Positions 6,124-8,189 of a stretch of DNA of 8,189 nt are shown piece by piece. The number at the start of each line of letters is the position of its first letter. Position 1 is the first letter of the stretch. Location: NCBI GenBank assembly GCA_029219125.1, contig JAQXSU010000200.1, positions 1 through 8,189 on the forward strand, read 5' to 3'. Source of the stretch: Bacillota bacterium. Lineage in GTDB: Bacteria; Bacillota; Clostridia; Peptostreptococcales; Anaerovoracaceae. Made by a program: the position numbers and the translations under genes. The notes beneath the pieces were generated by a model that was given only the letters and a program-made list of their open reading frames with translations, had not been told where the DNA came from and did not search any database.

Positions 6124-6252
6124 CTATGGCAGATACAGTGCGCCGCTATATGCGGCCGATGCGATCAAAAGTGCCAGGGATGCCAGTCCGATACCGATGA
6201 AAATATGGTTTTCCTTGTCTGAAAGCCACATGGAAATTTTACTTTTCTGCAT
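6124..6252 (-). CDS. 42-residue single-helix membrane peptide, function unknown
   Basis: A short gene that length cut-offs would miss. From the ATG at 6252 it encodes MQKSKISMWLSDKENHIFIG, continues as IGLASLALLIASAAYSGALY, and ends LP before a TAG at 6126-6124. The first 16 residues are polar and basic; residues about 18-40 form one hydrophobic membrane helix. The support for expression is an unusually strong ribosome binding site, AAAGGAGG at 6267-6260, 7 bases from the ATG. I do not recognise a family. It lies downstream of the PIG-L gene on the same strand (86 bases between stop and start) and converges on the membrane protein gene, sharing the terminator. Small peptides of this shape act as membrane-protein regulators, subunits or type I toxin-like peptides; nothing here decides between them. 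Its ribosome binding site is part of an inverted repeat. Confidence 0.72.
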   Translation of the reverse strand: MQKSKISMWLSDKENHIFIGIGLASLALLIASAAYSGALYLP

Positions 6253-6260
6253 GAGATATC

Positions 6261-6305
6261 CTCCTTTTGTATACACGTTTCGATATATTTATTATACAAA
6301 AGGAG
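6261..6305 (-). promoter_or_regulatory. Perfect 13-bp inverted repeat covering the small-peptide ribosome binding site and a TATAAT box
   Basis: The plus strand has CTCCTTTTGTATA at 6261-6273 and its exact reverse complement TATACAAAAGGAG at 6293-6305, 19 bases apart. On the minus strand the downstream arm is the AAAGGAG ribosome binding site of the 42-residue peptide, and the upstream arm runs into TATAAT (6296-6291). An RNA containing both arms would fold the ribosome binding site into a 13-bp stem. An RNA started from the TATAAT (near 6284) would lack the upstream arm and leave the site free. It could instead be a DNA operator. No good -35 box is found at the right distance, so the promoter part is uncertain; the repeat itself is certain. 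Confidence 0.7.
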
Positions 6306-6338
6306 TCCGCTGCTGCATATTTCAGATAGTGTAAAGAT

Positions 6339-7172
6339 TTATTCTTCCAGGATTCGCCGCAGCTCGTCGCTTAACGGTTCGCCGAATTCGCAGATTTCAT
6401 AATATTCCACCGCTTCCACCTTCGCCGCCTGCAGTTCGCCCAGATGTTCTTCCAGCTGTTTTGCAACCTTGCTGCGGTGTTTTCTCGCAGAAGCACGGTA
6501 ACGCGTCCGCAGTTCATCGATCTGCTTTTCTCTCGGCCAGTCTCTGTGATCCATCCGGTCAGGCCATAATAACCAGTCAAAATACTGCGACTCGTGGCAG
6601 CAGGCCAGCTGCAGAATCTTTTCTTCATAATCGTCGATGGGCACGATGACATCCGGCTGGCAGGGATACGGTCTCTGGAAGCTGTCTGACCAGTACAGGA
6701 TTACCGGCATGGTTTCCATGGCTTTCGTGTCGGCACAGACGGCAGGAACGGTCAGAAGATAAGAAGCGTCTGCCACCAGCAGGGCTGTGTTCCTGTGGTC
6801 CGGATGATAATCCCCGGGCCGGTTGGTCACGATCAGATCCGGCCGAAACTCCCGGATGTATCGGATCAGACGTTCCCGATTTTCGATCGAAGCGGTCAGA
6901 CGGGCATCGGAGATGTCCCATACATCGTAACGTCCTCCCAGCAGTGCTCCGCTTCTGGCAGCTTCCTCTGTTCGGATTGCAGCCAGCTGCGCCCCGCATC
7001 TATGGACATCATACATGCCTGCACTTCCGTCGGTCAGGGATAAAAGCCGTACTTCCCAGCCTTTCTCCTTCAGCTTCCAGAGCAGTCCGCCGGCACTGGT
7101 GTCCGCATCATCGGGATGGGCACCGATGCTGAGAACTCTGTATGTTTTTGATTGTTCCTGTTCGTAAGTCAT
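6339..7172 (-). CDS. PIG-L (LmbE-like) family zinc deacetylase
   Basis: A 277-residue cytoplasmic protein of the PIG-L/LmbE superfamily, metal-dependent enzymes that remove acetyl groups from N-acetylglucosamine-containing compounds. The N-terminal strand and motif VLSIGAHPDDAD (13-24) give H19 and D22 as zinc ligands and D21 as the likely general base. YHPDH (122-126) gives the third ligand, H126. LSLTDGSAGMY and the R-x-x-E-A-A helix (67-72) are also typical. The C-terminal region (about 185-277) is more helical and charged, with CCHESQYFDWLLWPDRMD as its most distinctive part. The ATG at 7172 follows GAAAGGAA. It is divergent from the ROK sugar kinase with 82 bases between the starts. No strong promoter was found for it, only a possible TTTACA with a poor -10. 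The substrate is unknown; an amino-sugar or glycoconjugate is the family expectation. Confidence 0.93.
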   Translation of the reverse strand: MTYEQEQSKTYRVLSIGAHPDDADTSAGGLLWKLKEKGWEVRLLSLTDGSAGMYDVHRCGAQLAAIRTEEAARSGALLGGRYDVWDISDARLTASIENRERLIRYIREFRPDLIVTNRPGDYHPDHRNTALLVADASYLLTVPAVCADTKAMETMPVILYWSDSFQRPYPCQPDVIVPIDDYEEKILQLACCHESQYFDWLLWPDRMDHRDWPREKQIDELRTRYRASARKHRSKVAKQLEEHLGELQAAKVEAVEYYEICEFGEPLSDELRRILEE

Positions 7173-7188
7173 CTTGACCGTTCCTTTC

Positions 7189-7217
7189 TTGTTTTTTCTC
7201 CTATGGCATGCTATGAT
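7189..7217 (+). promoter_or_regulatory. Predicted extended -10 promoter for the ROK kinase gene
   Basis: TTGTTT at 7189-7194, a 17-base spacer and TATGAT at 7212-7217, with TGC directly before the -10 box (7209-7211), the extended -10 form. Start of transcription would be near 7224. An imperfect dyad centred on GCATGC (7206-7211) overlaps the -10 region and could be an operator, but it is weak. Confidence 0.5.
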
Positions 7218-7254
7218 GGTTGTAAACTATTCTTTAATACCTACAGGAGGCAAT

Positions 7255-8172
7255 ATGCGAATTTCTGTTTTTGATATCGGCGGAACCTTCATCAAGCATG
7301 GTCTGTTTGACGGCTCCACCCTTTGTGATGTGCGTCAGATCCCAACAGAGGCTCATCTTGGCACAGATCATCTGATTGCGGCATTGGCAGATATCCTGCG
7401 CCAGGAACTGCAGGAAGCACCGCTGGATGGCATCGGCATCAGCACCCGCGGTCAGGTGGATACTGCAGCTGGACGGATCATCTATGACCCGCCGGAAGTG
7501 ATTCCAGGTTACAGTGGAGCCTGCCTGCGTCAGGAGCTCCAGTCTGCCCTTGGCTGCGATGCGATTGCCGATCTGCCAATCGCTGTGGAAAACGATGGCA
7601 ACTGTGCAGCCCTGGCCGAAAACCGGTCCGGTGCCGCGAAAGGGTTTGCAGACTGTATCTGCGTAGTTTTCGGCACTGCCATCGGCGGTGCCATCCTTTC
7701 CAATCATCAGGTATATCACGGTTGCGCTTACTCCGCCGGGGAATTCGGCATGATGCAATTTCCCGATGGTTGCGGCGGTTCCATGTATTATGAGAACTTC
7801 GCATCCGTGACGCAGCTGGTGCAGCTTGTCAGTGCTGCAGATTCTTCCCTGACGAACGGCCTGAAAATTGCAGCAGCACTGAAGGCTGCGGATGCAGGTA
7901 CAGTCACCACGCCGGTGTCCGAAGCGGTCGACGCCTGGGCACGGCGGGCAGCGCTTGGCCTCTCTTCACTGATTCATATCTTTAACCCGCCATGCCTGGT
8001 GCTGGGCGGCGGCATCATGGAAAGTGAAGAAATCTTTCGCCGCGTTCGCCGGGAAACGCAGGCTCTGCTGGCACCCGGCTTTGAAACCGTTCAGATCCGA
8101 CCGGCCTTGCTTGGGAATCGTGCTGGAATGCTGGGAGCAGGTTATCTGGTCCTCGAAGCAATGCAGCAATGA
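7255..8172 (+). CDS. ROK family sugar kinase (glucokinase / beta-glucoside kinase type)
   Basis: A 305-residue ASKHA-fold kinase expected to phosphorylate a hexose or glycoside with ATP in the cytoplasm. The N-terminal phosphate motif is VFDIGGTFIKHG (5-16). The catalytic aspartate is D114 in VENDGNCAALAE (111-122), the second phosphate motif is VFGTAIGGAIL (138-148), and GGGIMESEE with GNRAGMLGAGYL close the fold. The usual ROK zinc site (a GH histidine followed by C-x-C-G-x-x-G-C) is missing: the helix reads AGEFGMMQFPDGCGG, with M at the histidine position and one cysteine. This fits the zinc-free branch that includes beta-glucoside kinase BglK. There is no N-terminal DNA-binding helix-turn-helix, so it is a kinase and not a ROK repressor. 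Start 7255 is chosen over an in-frame ATG at 7174 because AGGAGG lies at 7245-7250 and the fold begins at once. It is divergent from the PIG-L deacetylase. Confidence 0.93.
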   Translation: MRISVFDIGGTFIKHGLFDGSTLCDVRQIPTEAHLGTDHLIAALADILRQELQEAPLDGIGISTRGQVDTAAGRIIYDPPEVIPGYSGACLRQELQSALGCDAIADLPIAVENDGNCAALAENRSGAAKGFADCICVVFGTAIGGAILSNHQVYHGCAYSAGEFGMMQFPDGCGGSMYYENFASVTQLVQLVSAADSSLTNGLKIAAALKAADAGTVTTPVSEAVDAWARRAALGLSSLIHIFNPPCLVLGGGIMESEEIFRRVRRETQALLAPGFETVQIRPALLGNRAGMLGAGYLVLEAMQQ

Positions 8173-8189
8173 CCTGTTACTGTGCTTTC

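Noticed and set aside
7200..7220. Operator dyad around GCATGC between the PIG-L and ROK genes
   Set aside because: Only the central six bases and a few outer positions match; too weak to list as a feature on its own.
7174..7254. N-terminal extension of the ROK kinase from ATG 7174
   Set aside because: The extension covers the predicted promoter, and the kinase fold starts directly after the AGGAGG-led ATG at 7255.
7234..7758. Minus-strand open frame opposite the ROK kinase
   Set aside because: The kinase motifs on the plus strand are complete and the antisense peptide has no family features.

Overview
The window looks like an ordinary chromosomal stretch from a Gram-positive, anaerobic Clostridia-type bacterium, most likely Lachnospiraceae or a close relative. 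The evidence is moderate GC, strong AGGAGG-type ribosome binding sites, sigma-A-like promoters, and a secreted SH3/glucosaminidase protein with the YSGFG-type fibronectin-like repeats common in gut Firmicutes surface proteins. The family assignment is inference. I see no tRNA, rRNA, CRISPR array, insertion sequence or phage gene.

Left two thirds (5545 down to 1, minus strand): six genes run in one direction with tiny gaps and look like one operon. In transcription order they are thymidine kinase (tdk), a large secreted peptidoglycan glucosaminidase, a membrane-anchored protein with a cohesin-like domain, an MgtC/SapB membrane protein, a fumarylacetoacetate hydrolase (FAH) family enzyme, and a GNAT acetyltransferase cut by the left edge. 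The junctions are a 4-base ATGA overlap, then gaps of 7, 39, 37 and 1 bases. The mix is functionally heterogeneous: nucleoside salvage, cell-wall remodelling, ion/stress membrane protein and small-molecule metabolism.

Middle (5546 to 6338): tdk is divergent from a 111-residue four-helix membrane protein on the plus strand. Their two predicted sigma-A promoters occupy the same 36 bases on opposite strands. A hairpin terminator follows, then a convergent 42-residue membrane peptide on the minus strand. That peptide has an excellent ribosome binding site, and this site forms one arm of a perfect 13-bp inverted repeat. The other arm runs into a TATAAT box. This is the most unusual regulatory layout in the window.

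Right end (6339 to 8172): a PIG-L (LmbE-like) zinc deacetylase on the minus strand is divergent from a ROK-family sugar kinase on the plus strand. The pair suggests handling of an N-acetylated or glycosylated sugar, but the substrate cannot be read from sequence. The kinase start is set at 7255 by its AGGAGG site and its N-terminal phosphate-binding motif. No wholly new multi-gene system is evident; the most promising targets are the small peptide with its inverted repeat and the tdk/membrane-protein shared promoter.
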